Positions 14,514-22,801 of a stretch of 24,057 nucleotides of DNA are shown here, one piece after another. Source of the stretch: a virus; IMG/VR virus record IMGVR_UViG_3300008110_000404, positions 1 through 24,057 of that record; one strand, 5' to 3'. How positions within the stretch are numbered: the first letter of the stretch is position 1; every line of letters starts with the position of its first letter. Position numbers and translations under genes: made by a program. The notes below the pieces were generated by a model. That model was not told where the DNA came from, did not search any database, and saw nothing but the letters and a program-made list of their open reading frames with translations.

Positions 14514-15425
14514 TCAGGATGTACCGGGTGAACCGAAGATACCCAGAGGATCAGACCAGCCGAAGCTGTAACGCTCACGAGCCTTGTAACGGACGTTGCC
14601 AGTGTCAAAATCACCATCCATGGAGTTTTGCAGAGGAGTACGTTCGAAGTGCTTCAAACCGTTAGGCACATCAGTTGTCAAGAACCAGCCGTTCGTATCT
14701 GTCAAGAAGTGGTTAACTGTGTAACCTTCAGGGATAGAACCGTTGTTTTTCAACGCGTTGATGTCGTTGTCGGTTGTACCAACACGCAAAGAAGTCTCAA
14801 GCAAACGAGTTGCAACGAACATCAGTGCTGGGGGAACAATCAACTTACGGGGCTTAGCAGCGATCAACAGACCACGCTCATCAGTCCAACCGGCGATTTG
14901 AATCACAGCGTTTTCCAACGATGTTTCGTTCAAGTCAGCGTTTGTTGATGGACGGTTGCTGTTTGTGCCGCCGTTAACCAAGGGGTGAGCCGTGGAGAAC
15001 AAAGAAACACCGTCACCACCCAAGTATGAACCGCTGAAACCGTTGTTCAAGACGGAAGCAGCTTTAACTTGCTTGGTGTAAGCCATAGCGCGAGCCAAGG
15101 CTTTGGTGTAACGGGCTGACAAGCTGTCATACAAGTTATCTTCCACAGCTTCTTCAGTGATGGAGAAGCCCAGAGCAATAGTCTCGTGGTTGTAACGTGC
15201 GGTGAAAGCTTCCTGCGCATTGTCATAAGCAATGGCAGAACCCTCGTTCTTGACGGGAGCAGCAGAGAAGCCAGACAGTTTTGTCTCTTCTTCAAAGCTA
15301 CGCTCAGATTTCTCTGTTTCGTAGATTTCTTTGTGCTCTTCGCCGTAGCGAGCGTATTCCAAACCAAACAAGGCGTTCAAGCCGGGCAGGAGTTCTTTAA
15401 GTAGTTGTGCGCGTGAAATAGCCAT
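14514..15425 (-). CDS. Major capsid protein, HK97-fold (Mu gpT-like) candidate
   Basis: This 303-residue protein starts MAISRAQLLKELLPGLNALF, then has EYARYGEEHKEIYETEKSER (about 23-42) corresponding to an N-arm/E-loop-like charged stretch. It continues with YNHETIALGFSITEEAVEDN, a long helix ARYTKALARAMAYTKQVKAA, and LFSTAHPLVNGGTNSNRP, a motif typical of gpT-type capsid proteins. The later part has LLIAAKPRKLIVPPALMFVA and ends in YKARERYSFGWSDPLGIFGS. Length, helix/strand order and the STAHP segment fit an HK97-fold shell subunit. The position after the scaffold and immediately before a strong terminator is standard for a capsid gene. The P-domain and A-domain boundaries cannot be set by eye. 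An alternative as another abundant structural protein is unlikely. Confidence 0.85.
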   Translation of the reverse strand: MAISRAQLLKELLPGLNALFGLEYARYGEEHKEIYETEKSERSFEEETKLSGFSAAPVKNEGSAIAYDNAQEAFTARYNHETIALGFSITEEAVEDNLYDSLSARYTKALARAMAYTKQVKAASVLNNGFSGSYLGGDGVSLFSTAHPLVNGGTNSNRPSTNADLNETSLENAVIQIAGWTDERGLLIAAKPRKLIVPPALMFVATRLLETSLRVGTTDNDINALKNNGSIPEGYTVNHFLTDTNGWFLTTDVPNGLKHFERTPLQNSMDGDFDTGNVRYKARERYSFGWSDPLGIFGSPGTS

Positions 15426-15438
15426 TTTAAGTTACTCC

Positions 15439-16263
15439 TTAAACACCAGCCGCAGCGTAGTAGCTGTGGTAGCCAAAGTTGAATTTCACAATGACTTCTG
15501 GCGAACCAACGAATGTCAAAGTGTTCCCTGATGTACCAGTGATAGAAGCGCTGGCGGTCAAAGACGTACCAGAGATTGCAGTCACAAAAGTACCTGCGGT
15601 CACGCCTGTACCGCTGATTGCCATACCGACTTTAATGTCAGAGTTGGCAGCAGACAGTGTTTGGCTGGCGCTAGTTGCAGTGGCTCCCAAAGTAGCAGTT
15701 GTAGTGATACCTGTGTCAGGCACCAAACCAACGATACGGAAAGGAGTAGTTGTAGCAATACGAGCATTGCTTGTATCCAAGCAAATAGCAATTGCGGAGT
15801 TACCTGCGGTTGTGTTCGCAGTGTTGCCAGTTACGACAAAAGCGTTAGAACCAACCAATTGCTGACCGAAGGCGGCAATGGTAGTGCTGACGTTAGAGCC
15901 GCTGTTATTAACAGCAACGACCTTGAACAAGGTGTCAGGATCATCAGCAACGATAGCAACTGCATCAGAAGCTACGGTGCCAGAAGGCCAGTACTGTGAG
16001 AACAGTTTCTGACCGGTCGTGGGGCTGGTATACGAGCAACCCAAAAAGACGCCGACAGTACCGGCATCATAGGTGGCAGACGTATATGTCAGCGCTGTAC
16101 GAACGATATTACCAGTTGCAAACTTCACAATGTCACCGTAATAGATGGATGTGCCGTAAGCGCTGGCGATAGGGATGCTGCGGGTAGAACCTGCAAACAC
16201 CTGCCCACCGATCAGGTTGATCGGTTGTAGGCCGTAGGGGGCCGAGACCGTTGGATAAGCCAT
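15439..16263 (-). CDS. Head decoration or capsid-associated structural protein
   Basis: The 274-residue protein begins MAYPTVSAPYGLQPINLIGG, with IYYGDIVKFATG near residue 40 and VGVFLGCSYTSPTTGQKLFS near 70. About residues 205-255 carry an insert of the type DIKVGMAISGTGVTAGTFV followed by AISGTSLTASASI, a repeat-like beta module seen in phage virion proteins. The remainder returns to FGYHSYYAAAGV at the C-terminus, so the module appears inserted in a larger domain. The gene lies directly upstream of the major capsid gene with a 13-base gap, in keeping with a decoration or stabilising protein. The first 200 residues have the PYGxxPIxxxGG start I associate with capsid-associated proteins of podoviruses. 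Confidence 0.82.
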   Translation of the reverse strand: MAYPTVSAPYGLQPINLIGGQVFAGSTRSIPIASAYGTSIYYGDIVKFATGNIVRTALTYTSATYDAGTVGVFLGCSYTSPTTGQKLFSQYWPSGTVASDAVAIVADDPDTLFKVVAVNNSGSNVSTTIAAFGQQLVGSNAFVVTGNTANTTAGNSAIAICLDTSNARIATTTPFRIVGLVPDTGITTTATLGATATSASQTLSAANSDIKVGMAISGTGVTAGTFVTAISGTSLTASASITGTSGNTLTFVGSPEVIVKFNFGYHSYYAAAGV

Positions 16264-16278
16264 GAAAGACTCCTATGT

Positions 16279-16737
16279 TTATTTAGAACCAGAACCAAAC
16301 CCAGCTCCGCGTGTTGTTGTCGACTTGCGGTCAGAAAACAACGGCATTCTTGGGTCATTATTTCGCATGAAGTGGTTGTCCACTGAGTCCATCTGGTTTT
16401 GAGCTTGGGAGGCGTAGTACTCAGCCATCGCCTGTAATTGGCCCTTATGGATCTTGCAAAGCATGAGTCCACCAATTTCGACGTTGCCTGTTACAGCGTT
16501 ACCTTCCATCATCAATTCCGGATGGTCTACTGCCTTAACCGGTACCCAGCCATCGCGAGTCTTACGAGACACGTTGGTTGGATCAGACTGCCCCAAAATG
16601 TGTGTCGCAATCCAGCGAAACTCAAAATCAGGATCAGGTGTCGGATCGGGCAGGGCGCTCGATGGTTTGTAAACGTATCGAACTTGTTTTTCGCGTGTTT
16701 TTAAATCACGTTGTGTGCGGTCTTGTGTTTCAGCCAT
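16279..16737 (-). CDS. Conserved head-region protein, unknown function
   Basis: The 152-residue protein starts MAETQDRTQRDLKTREKQVR. It contains FEFRWIATHILGQSDPTNVS and RDGWVPVKAVDHPELMM (about 62-78), then NVEIGGLMLCKIHKGQLQAM and a helical EYYASQAQNQMDSVDNHFM, ending in a Ser/Gly/Arg tail. The order of RW-x6-D-x3-(R)-x3-GWxPV and GGLxLCKxPxxx-like segment is a pattern I recognise from conserved proteins between scaffold and capsid genes in podoviruses; none that I know has a proven role. A GGAGAGAC Shine-Dalgarno is present. Its stop is 15 bases from the next gene, and its start overlaps the scaffold end by 8 bases. A minor head or assembly-accessory protein is likely. Confidence 0.8.
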   Translation of the reverse strand: MAETQDRTQRDLKTREKQVRYVYKPSSALPDPTPDPDFEFRWIATHILGQSDPTNVSRKTRDGWVPVKAVDHPELMMEGNAVTGNVEIGGLMLCKIHKGQLQAMAEYYASQAQNQMDSVDNHFMRNNDPRMPLFSDRKSTTTRGAGFGSGSK

Positions 16738-17686
16738 TCTGTCTCTCCAATTTCATCACTTCAGCAGCATACTGCTGCGGGGTTAGTCCATACTTTTTAG
16801 CCAACGCAACTTGCGTCGTAGTTAGCTTCACCTTTCCTGCGCTCGTAGAACGAGATGCAGAAGCAACGACCGTGGAAGGCTTCTTGACTGCCTCACCAGA
16901 CCTTTTGTCTCGGGCTCCACTGAAAATATCAGGGAACGTCGACTTCATGCGAGCATCAATTTGCTCGAAATATTCTTCAGAGCGGGGGTCAACCCCGTTT
17001 GTGACTAGTTTCTGGTGCAGCCCTAGTGCGTAGCTGGTGTATTCCTCAAACCCTTGAGCGCCGAACCACTGGTTTTTTGCCTGCCAGCGCAGTGTCTTTT
17101 CGTCGGGCTCAGCCTTTGCAGGCTGGGTTTGTGGAGTTTGTACATCAAAATTATCTTCCTGTAAAGGGGTTGGACGATAATTTTTTGTTTGTTCAACTTT
17201 AATCTTGGCGTCCATCACCGCTTCTTGGGCTTCAATGATGGCGTCCGTGTCAAAAGATTCTTGGGCCGCTTTGAGTTTGCGACGCGCCATATCCAGTTCG
17301 GAATCGGCACGCTGTTTAGCACCTTCAATAACAGCTTCCTGTCCTGTGTAGACGTTCTGCTTGAGGCGTTTGTTTTCTTCTACAAGATGCTGTGCAAGAC
17401 GCTCTAGCTCTTGTTTCTCCCGCATCGTGGCTTCTTTGACTCGGCGCTCGTCGTGACGGGCGTGGGTCAACTCTTTGATTCGGTTCTTCACCTTGTCGGA
17501 GTACGACTCAATTTCTTCGTCGGTCGGATCAAGAACTTCTTTGTCCAAGGGCTTGCGGCCCCTGTCACGTTCAGGCGTGTCGTCTTCGATTTCTATCTCA
17601 ACGTCGCCTTCCACCTCGATTTCAATCTCAGGTTCTTTTTTGTCGTCGATTTCGTCGGGGAACTTAAATTCGTCTTTTATAGCCAT
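16730..17686 (-). CDS. Scaffolding protein candidate
   Basis: The 318-residue protein is extremely acidic at the N-terminus (residues 1-60, with EIEIEVEGDVEIEIEDD), then helical and charged from about 65 to 170 (KVKNRIKELTHARHDERRVK, QELERLAQHLVEENKRLKQN, then EAVIEGAKQRADSELDMARR). A Gln/Pro/Thr-rich linker follows near 175-195. The C-terminal part has a helical EYTSYALGLHQKLVTNGVD block and ends with LTTTQVALAKKYGLTPQQYA. Position before the capsid gene, predicted coiled coil and high charge are the usual marks of a phage scaffold. The C-terminal helix with basic residues could contact the capsid protein. No protease domain is visible, so any proteolytic removal would need another gene. Confidence 0.8.
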   Translation of the reverse strand: MAIKDEFKFPDEIDDKKEPEIEIEVEGDVEIEIEDDTPERDRGRKPLDKEVLDPTDEEIESYSDKVKNRIKELTHARHDERRVKEATMREKQELERLAQHLVEENKRLKQNVYTGQEAVIEGAKQRADSELDMARRKLKAAQESFDTDAIIEAQEAVMDAKIKVEQTKNYRPTPLQEDNFDVQTPQTQPAKAEPDEKTLRWQAKNQWFGAQGFEEYTSYALGLHQKLVTNGVDPRSEEYFEQIDARMKSTFPDIFSGARDKRSGEAVKKPSTVVASASRSTSAGKVKLTTTQVALAKKYGLTPQQYAAEVMKLERQNG

Positions 17687-17695
17687 TTTTACTCC

Positions 17696-18142
17696 TTATG
17701 CACCAATAAAACGTTCGGTGTGTACGTTTGACTTTCGTCGGTTCCAAATCGCCGGTACGACTTGTATATTGTCCGGGCGACTGTCGCCGCCTTTAGACAC
17801 CGGTAGCACATGATCGACATGCCAATGGCCGCCAACAACGTGTTCTCTCAACCGAGCAAGTGATACAGCTTCCTGTAGCACCCAAAATTCAAATGGGTTG
17901 AGGGCCTTCTCCAACGTCCTGCGATAAGATCGCATCGCCGTGAAATACGCTTGGTTGTTCTCAGCCCATTTAACTCTTGCTGCTCGTCTTGCATCTGAAA
18001 GAGGTACATTTTTTCGACGCGCTTCTGTAGCGGCTCTGCCGCCAGACGCCCTATACGTCGCTTCGTGCCTACGCTTTGCTGCCTGACCTTTTTCACTGGC
18101 CTCGTAGCGACGGCGAGCCTCTTTCTGAGCTTCACTACGCAT
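17696..18142 (-). CDS. HNH endonuclease with basic DNA-binding N-terminal region
   Basis: The 148-residue protein from ATG 18142 begins MRSEAQKEARRRYEASEKGQ. Residues about 10-60 are Arg/Ala-rich with repeated E-KGQAAKRR- and ARR-type segments, a probable DNA-binding helical region. The catalytic part near the C-terminus reads HWHVDHVLPVSKGGDSRPDN (about residues 106-125), followed by IWNRRKSN (about 132-139). His108, Asp110 and His111 with Asn125 and Asn134 fit the HNH beta-beta-alpha-metal layout, with Asn at the last position in place of His. A longer frame starting at 18322 was rejected because it would overlap most of the co-chaperonin gene; ATG 18142 overlaps that gene's stop by only 8 bases. 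It could be a homing nuclease or a packaging-associated nuclease. Confidence 0.88.
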   Translation of the reverse strand: MRSEAQKEARRRYEASEKGQAAKRRHEATYRASGGRAATEARRKNVPLSDARRAARVKWAENNQAYFTAMRSYRRTLEKALNPFEFWVLQEAVSLARLREHVVGGHWHVDHVLPVSKGGDSRPDNIQVVPAIWNRRKSNVHTERFIGA

Positions 18143-18566
18143 GTGTAATCCCTCTGGGATCCTGAACAACAGCATCAACTTGGTCGTCGTTGATGAGACG
18201 GAACTCTTTACCGTAAATCTTGACTCGCGTACCAGAATACGTACGTACAAGCACAAAATCACCTTCTTTGCACCATGCTCCTGCGGGGAACTTGGCGGTG
18301 TCTTTGTACGCATCTGGGCCAACTTTCATCACAAATAGCACAGTTGTTGAGTGCTCTTCTTGACGCATGGTGGCTGTCGGTTTGTACAAATCAGTACCTT
18401 CAATCTTGTCAGAGACGTCTGGCACAGCGCACAAAATTTTCCAACCTGTGGGGTCGGGTAGTTGTCGTGCTTTTTCTTCGTCCGTAGCTTCTGGGGCGGG
18501 GGCCACCATAGGCTCGATGGTTTCAGGCAGTGCAAAAGCACCGGGAGACAAATCAAGATTACTCAT
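18135..18566 (-). CDS. GroES-like co-chaperonin (Cpn10), phage-encoded
   Basis: From ATG 18566 the protein has 143 residues. After a disordered, Pro-rich N-terminus (about 1-40) come GWKILC (about 42-47), a flexible segment with KIEGTDLYKP (about 55-64), then LFVMKVGPDAY, KEGDFVLVRTYSGTRVKIYG (about 101-120) and FRLINDDQVDAVV (about 123-134). This order matches GroES: first strand, mobile loop with a hydrophobic tripeptide (here DLY in place of IVL), a VLxVGxxAY strand, a GDxVLV barrel strand and a closing LI-xx-D-(D/V)-x-A-VV strand. It is longer than host GroES (about 97 residues), mostly at the N-terminus. Placed in the capsid-assembly cluster, it probably helps fold the capsid protein with host GroEL, as T4 gp31 does. 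An in-frame TTG at 18578 was not chosen. It overlaps both neighbours by 8 bases. Confidence 0.85.
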   Translation of the reverse strand: MSNLDLSPGAFALPETIEPMVAPAPEATDEEKARQLPDPTGWKILCAVPDVSDKIEGTDLYKPTATMRQEEHSTTVLFVMKVGPDAYKDTAKFPAGAWCKEGDFVLVRTYSGTRVKIYGKEFRLINDDQVDAVVQDPRGITHA

Positions 18567-18753
18567 CTGATTCTTCAACTTTCTGCAGCAGGTCTAGTAG
18601 ATAACGCTCTGCGAGTGCTAGACCCGAAATAACACCACAGAGTTTTTGATATTCTTCAAATGATCGACACGAACCGCCAGCGAGATCGTCGGCGTAGTTG
18701 TTCATGTCCGTGCGTAATTTTTCGCGCAATACGCGTGCGAAGTCTTGAATCAT
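18559..18753 (-). CDS. Small helical protein between portal and co-chaperonin, unknown function
   Basis: The 64-residue protein starts MIQDFARVLREKLRTDMNNY and continues ADDLAGGSCRSFEEYQKLCG, then VISGLALAERYLLDLLQKVE and ESDE. It appears to be entirely helical, with a GGSCRSFEEYQKLCGVI segment and an amphipathic C-terminal helix ending in acidic residues. The ATG overlaps the portal TGA (ATGA) and its TAA lies inside the start of the co-chaperonin gene. The same kind of small helical protein, with GxCxxFExYQxxxGxIxGL, is familiar directly after portal genes of podoviruses. It might bind the portal or help nucleate assembly, but nothing in the sequence proves it. Confidence 0.82.
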   Translation of the reverse strand: MIQDFARVLREKLRTDMNNYADDLAGGSCRSFEEYQKLCGVISGLALAERYLLDLLQKVEESDE

Positions 18754-21251
18754 TTGGTTGGTTTAGGTTGGTTTTTTGATGCGTGCTGCAATGCTGCAGT
18801 TCGCGCTTGTAAATCCAGCTGGGCTTTACTCTTTGCAATGTCAGTGCCCAGCTGTACGCCTGCACGCTCTTGCTCAAACTGTTGTTTGGTCTTGCTCTCG
18901 TTGATCTGTGCACCGACCTTGAGAGAGTCCAGCTCCAAGTTGCCTTTGACTTTCTCTTCTTCTAGCGCCTGCTTGTCGGAAGCAATAGCGGCGTCGATCA
19001 TCAGCTTTTGTTTCTTGAGCTCCAGCTCGCCTTGTTTGATCTGCAACTCCTGCATCTGAAGCTGCAAGACCGGGTCTTGTGCTTGTTGCTGTGCCTGCTG
19101 CTGGGCAGCTTGCGCTTGGTTCTGCATCAACACCTGATTGGCCGCTTGAGCCATCATGCCTGAGAGCGCGATCTCCACCTGCGGTGGCAACTTCTCGTCT
19201 TCGGGTGGCAGTGGCATGCCCAACTGCTGCTCAATTTGCTGACGCATCTTGTAGCCAACGTGTTCTGCAATGTGCGCAGTAAGTGCGCCCATGATCTTGG
19301 GAGCCTGTGGGTTCTGGCCAATGAACTGCTGAATCATCGGGTCTTGCAACATCATCATGTGCACTTGGATGTGTGACTGATGGTCTTGGTGCAAGAACGC
19401 CTTGAGCGGTGTGCCCTTGAGCGCATTTTGATTCTCTTGCACAGGGTCAATCGGTTTCTGATCGTCCTCAATTGGTACAAGCTTGTCAGCGTTCTTAACA
19501 CCCAGCACGTCCAGCATCCCGCGATGCAACTCTGGCAAGTTGTAAATGTCCGGAGCCATCTGCGCCATCTGAATCACGGCTTGGTACTGCACCACACGCT
19601 GGCTCATCGTCGCCGCATTGGGGTCAGACACAGGGATCACATCTACCAAGTCATAGTCCGCTTGCTTAGCTTTGCGGTTGCCGTACTCTGGATCGTATGT
19701 GTAATCTGGATCCGTGTAGTCACGGATCAGGTTCTTCAAGAGTTTTAACTCTTGCTTCAATGCAAAGTGCACACGGGCCTGCACAGCAGACATGACTTTA
19801 AGCTGGCGCTCAAGCAAAGCTAGCGTTGTACCCACGGGCGCGTTCGCGCTCATGTCGGCTACTTTCATGTCTGAAGTAGACGCAAAACGGCGGCCCTCTT
19901 CAACAATGTTGTTGAGCAAGTTGTACAGCGTAGCACTAGGCTCTTTGTATGGCAGCGGCAGGATATTGTCCCGAATGTTGCCAGAGCCAATGTCTACATC
20001 TCGCCACTCGCCGGGGGCAATCGGTGTGTCATCACCTTTAATCCGAAGGCCACGGGACTTGAGTCCACCCGGTAAGTTCGACAGTGTGCCCGCATCCACC
20101 AACTGGCGCATGAGAGATGTCGCAGATTTGGCAAAGCCACCAATGAGGTGGAAGAGGCCAAAGCCGTAGGCTCCGAAGCCGGGGATGTACTGGTAGTGGA
20201 CGAAGTGCTGGCGCTTAAGTTTGAGGTCATCGTCTTCTTTCCAATTTCTACGAATAGACAAGATGTCGTTCGTACCTTTAATGATTGTCACAACGTACGG
20301 CAACATGATGCCGGTCTTCTCGCCGTCTTCGTCCTCGTCTTCATAGCCTTCAAGGTCTAAGTCAACGTGGCACTCAAGCAAGATGTAGCGCTCATCGTTT
20401 AAGTCACTAAAGCCTGTCTCTTTATCCTTGGCTTTCTGAATGTCTGTCTGCTCGCGTGTTGGGTCAGACAGCTCTGTGTCTAGGTAAAAGCCCGACTGCT
20501 GCAGCTTGATAATCTCATTCTTGGTCTTACGCATCACATGCGTGACGCGGTGGCATGTATCTAAGTCTGTCGCGCCGTATGGGAGGATGATGTCCTCGGC
20601 AGGAATAAACATAGAGACTTGACGGCCAAGGTTGGGGTCAAAATACACCTTCTTAAACGCTGAACCCGTAGCTGGCAGTGACCACAACATGCGCTCGTGC
20701 TCAGCACGAAACTCAACCATGTTCTCTGTCAACTCAAAGTTCATGTCTTCTTCAACGTTGGCCGCTTTCTCCCGTGTCTCTGGGGAGTCTTTACCTACAA
20801 TTTTGGTACGCACGGGGCCACGAGCCGGGAACGTCTCGGTGATTGTCTCGGCTTGGAAGCGAACAACCGCTTCTGTAATCATGGGGTGGAACACGCCGCA
20901 CGCGCCGTTCCAAGGTTCTGTGCGCTCCTCCATCTGAAGGCCGAGCAGTTTCAAACCCTCAATGTAAGACTTCTCCCACTCTTTGCGCGACGCTTTATCG
21001 TTATCAATGTCTCCGGCCAAATCGCCAGCAAGGGATTGCAAAACGCCAGCAGAAACGTATTCGGCAAGGTTGTCGTTAAAACCTTCTTCGTCCTTGTCTT
21101 CATCGGGGATCAAACTGATCTCCATACCATCCATGCCGATGGTGACTTCTTCGGGATCAACGATCTCGATCTCAATGGGGGACTCTTGCTCTGCAAGTGC
21201 GTCGATGCCAACGGGTTGTTGGTACAGCGCTTTGTCGATGTTCGTTGCCAT
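18750..21251 (-). CDS. Portal protein (head-tail connector), P22-like size
   Basis: The 833-residue protein begins MATNIDKALYQQPVGIDALA. An acidic N-terminal part (20-60) is followed by WEKSYIEGLKLLGLQMEERT (about 92-111), then GACGVFHPMITEAVVRFQAE and TITETFPARGP (about 116-146), a signature block of large portal proteins. The stretch SAFKKVYFDPNLGRQVSMFI and PAEDIILPYGATDLDTCHRV fits the clip/stem region, and VAD-MSANAPVGTTLALLER about two-thirds through is also typical. Residues roughly 700-830 are a Gln/Ala-rich helical tail (for example QAQAAQQQAQQQAQDP) likely to form the long barrel coiled coil of P22-type portals. It lies directly after the large terminase with an AAGGA Shine-Dalgarno. 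The portal forms the dodecameric DNA gate bound by terminase. Confidence 0.88.
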   Translation of the reverse strand: MATNIDKALYQQPVGIDALAEQESPIEIEIVDPEEVTIGMDGMEISLIPDEDKDEEGFNDNLAEYVSAGVLQSLAGDLAGDIDNDKASRKEWEKSYIEGLKLLGLQMEERTEPWNGACGVFHPMITEAVVRFQAETITETFPARGPVRTKIVGKDSPETREKAANVEEDMNFELTENMVEFRAEHERMLWSLPATGSAFKKVYFDPNLGRQVSMFIPAEDIILPYGATDLDTCHRVTHVMRKTKNEIIKLQQSGFYLDTELSDPTREQTDIQKAKDKETGFSDLNDERYILLECHVDLDLEGYEDEDEDGEKTGIMLPYVVTIIKGTNDILSIRRNWKEDDDLKLKRQHFVHYQYIPGFGAYGFGLFHLIGGFAKSATSLMRQLVDAGTLSNLPGGLKSRGLRIKGDDTPIAPGEWRDVDIGSGNIRDNILPLPYKEPSATLYNLLNNIVEEGRRFASTSDMKVADMSANAPVGTTLALLERQLKVMSAVQARVHFALKQELKLLKNLIRDYTDPDYTYDPEYGNRKAKQADYDLVDVIPVSDPNAATMSQRVVQYQAVIQMAQMAPDIYNLPELHRGMLDVLGVKNADKLVPIEDDQKPIDPVQENQNALKGTPLKAFLHQDHQSHIQVHMMMLQDPMIQQFIGQNPQAPKIMGALTAHIAEHVGYKMRQQIEQQLGMPLPPEDEKLPPQVEIALSGMMAQAANQVLMQNQAQAAQQQAQQQAQDPVLQLQMQELQIKQGELELKKQKLMIDAAIASDKQALEEEKVKGNLELDSLKVGAQINESKTKQQFEQERAGVQLGTDIAKSKAQLDLQARTAALQHASKNQPKPTK

Positions 21252-21259
21252 GTTGTTCC

Positions 21260-22801
21260 TTAATAGTATGCCGCTTTGCGCCCGTAGCCATACAGCCGGT
21301 CTTCTTTCTCGTCTGAGTCGAGAGCAATAAACCCACCTTGTCTGTATCGCAACAGCGCCTGTGTTGTCGTATCCACGTAGTCGTCGTGTTCCCCAACAGG
21401 AAACGCCGCCATCTCTTCAATTACTTCCCGTGCCCAGCGTGTGTCAGGTGCCCAGACTTTACCACTGCTGAATAAATCTGCAACTGCGTTCACACGCACC
21501 ATCTTGTCGTTGCCCCGTGACGGGCTGAACTCCTGCACCGGTATGCCAGTGGCCCGAAGTTCTTGTATTAGTGGTGCGCCAGCTGCCTTTTTCTCCACAA
21601 TGAACGCGTCTGGCTCCCACTCTTTCCAATGTTTGAGCGCCACGGCCTTAAGTTCTGGAAAAGCCATCCGGTCTTTAAACGCGTCGAGCAATATCAGCTG
21701 CGGTGAGTCATTCTCTTCCTCGTTATAGAACACGCCCCATGTGGTGCATGCTGAATAGTCAGAGTTGTTCTTGGTTTCAAACGCCGTATCCCAAGACTGA
21801 ATGATGTAGTCACACTTTGGGGGGTCATCCTTCTCCCAACTACGCCACATCCTGCGTGAGATGACGGCTGAGTTCTCAGATGTGGGCTGCTGCATGTACT
21901 GCGCGTTCCAATACCGTGGGTCAAGCGACGCTTTTGTTGATTTCAAGGACGCCAGCGGCCACTGCTCTGGCCAAAGTGACTTCTCGTCCTCGCTGTCTTC
22001 GTTCAGTATCGCAGGCAGCTCCACAATCTCCCACGGCACAGCCTCTGGGTTCTTGGCTTGGTAGTCAAGCAGCCGCCCAGTCAAGTCCAACAGCGACCAC
22101 CTAGTCATAATGACTATGATCGCCCCGCCCGGCATCAAACGTTGGAGCGGCCCTGTCTGGAACCACGACCATGCGGTATCAAAAGCCAGTCTGCTATTTG
22201 TTTTAACGTCCTGCTCGGAATGAGGATCATCAATAACGAACAAATCAGCACCACGACCAGCAAGAGCGCCCCCGACACCAGCAGCATAGTACTGACCGCC
22301 AGCGCTTGTAGACCACTTACCAGCGGCTTTTTGGTCGTCTGCCACCAATGTTTGAGGAAAAACATCGCGATACTCCTCTGAGTCAATCAAATTTCGTACC
22401 CGCCGACCAAAGTCCTCAGACAAACCCGCCGTGTGCGTGCCCATGATAATCTTCTTGTTGGGGTATTTGCCCAGAAAGTACGCAGGGAACAGGTAAGAGC
22501 TGAACTCCGACTTGCCCATACGCGGCGCGATGTTGATAATCACCCGCTTTTTCTTGCCTTCAACCACATCTGTGAAGATTTTTGCCAGCTTCCTATGGTG
22601 CGGCCCAATCTTAAAGCCCGGATACACCGCAGTAGCAAAGCCCAGCATGTTTGTTTTAGCAGCTTGCAGACTGGCGCGGCGTTCTCGCACTTCTATATCG
22701 TCAAGAAGCTCAATCTTGTCATGCAAGCTCATGTGCGGAAGCGCTTTCTGTATGGCTTCCAGCTCAACTTTGCTTATAGACGTAAACTGTTCAAGATTCA
22801 T
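21260..22801 (-). CDS. terL: Terminase large subunit (packaging ATPase and nuclease)
   Basis: From ATG 22801 the protein has 513 residues. The ATPase half shows a Walker A PRMGKSE (about 93-99), a Walker B LFVIDDP (about 187-193), and a coupling motif MTRW (about 232-235). The nuclease half shows SWDTAF (Asp at about 338), FIVEKKAAGAPLI (Glu at about 403) and HDDYVD (Asp at about 473-474), the three acidic positions of the RNase H-like metal site. This pairing is specific to TerL, the motor that packages DNA through the portal and cuts the concatemer. ATG 22801 has a GAGAG sequence at good spacing and overlaps the previous stop by 11 bases; an ATG at 22822 without a clear Shine-Dalgarno would add seven residues. 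The next gene is the portal, eight bases on, as expected. Confidence 0.95.
   Translation of the reverse strand: MNLEQFTSISKVELEAIQKALPHMSLHDKIELLDDIEVRERRASLQAAKTNMLGFATAVYPGFKIGPHHRKLAKIFTDVVEGKKKRVIINIAPRMGKSEFSSYLFPAYFLGKYPNKKIIMGTHTAGLSEDFGRRVRNLIDSEEYRDVFPQTLVADDQKAAGKWSTSAGGQYYAAGVGGALAGRGADLFVIDDPHSEQDVKTNSRLAFDTAWSWFQTGPLQRLMPGGAIIVIMTRWSLLDLTGRLLDYQAKNPEAVPWEIVELPAILNEDSEDEKSLWPEQWPLASLKSTKASLDPRYWNAQYMQQPTSENSAVISRRMWRSWEKDDPPKCDYIIQSWDTAFETKNNSDYSACTTWGVFYNEEENDSPQLILLDAFKDRMAFPELKAVALKHWKEWEPDAFIVEKKAAGAPLIQELRATGIPVQEFSPSRGNDKMVRVNAVADLFSSGKVWAPDTRWAREVIEEMAAFPVGEHDDYVDTTTQALLRYRQGGFIALDSDEKEDRLYGYGRKAAYY

Noticed and set aside
18143-18322. N-terminal extension of the HNH gene
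   Set aside because: It would overlap the co-chaperonin gene by about 190 bases and lacks nuclease-like sequence; ATG 18142 is a better start.
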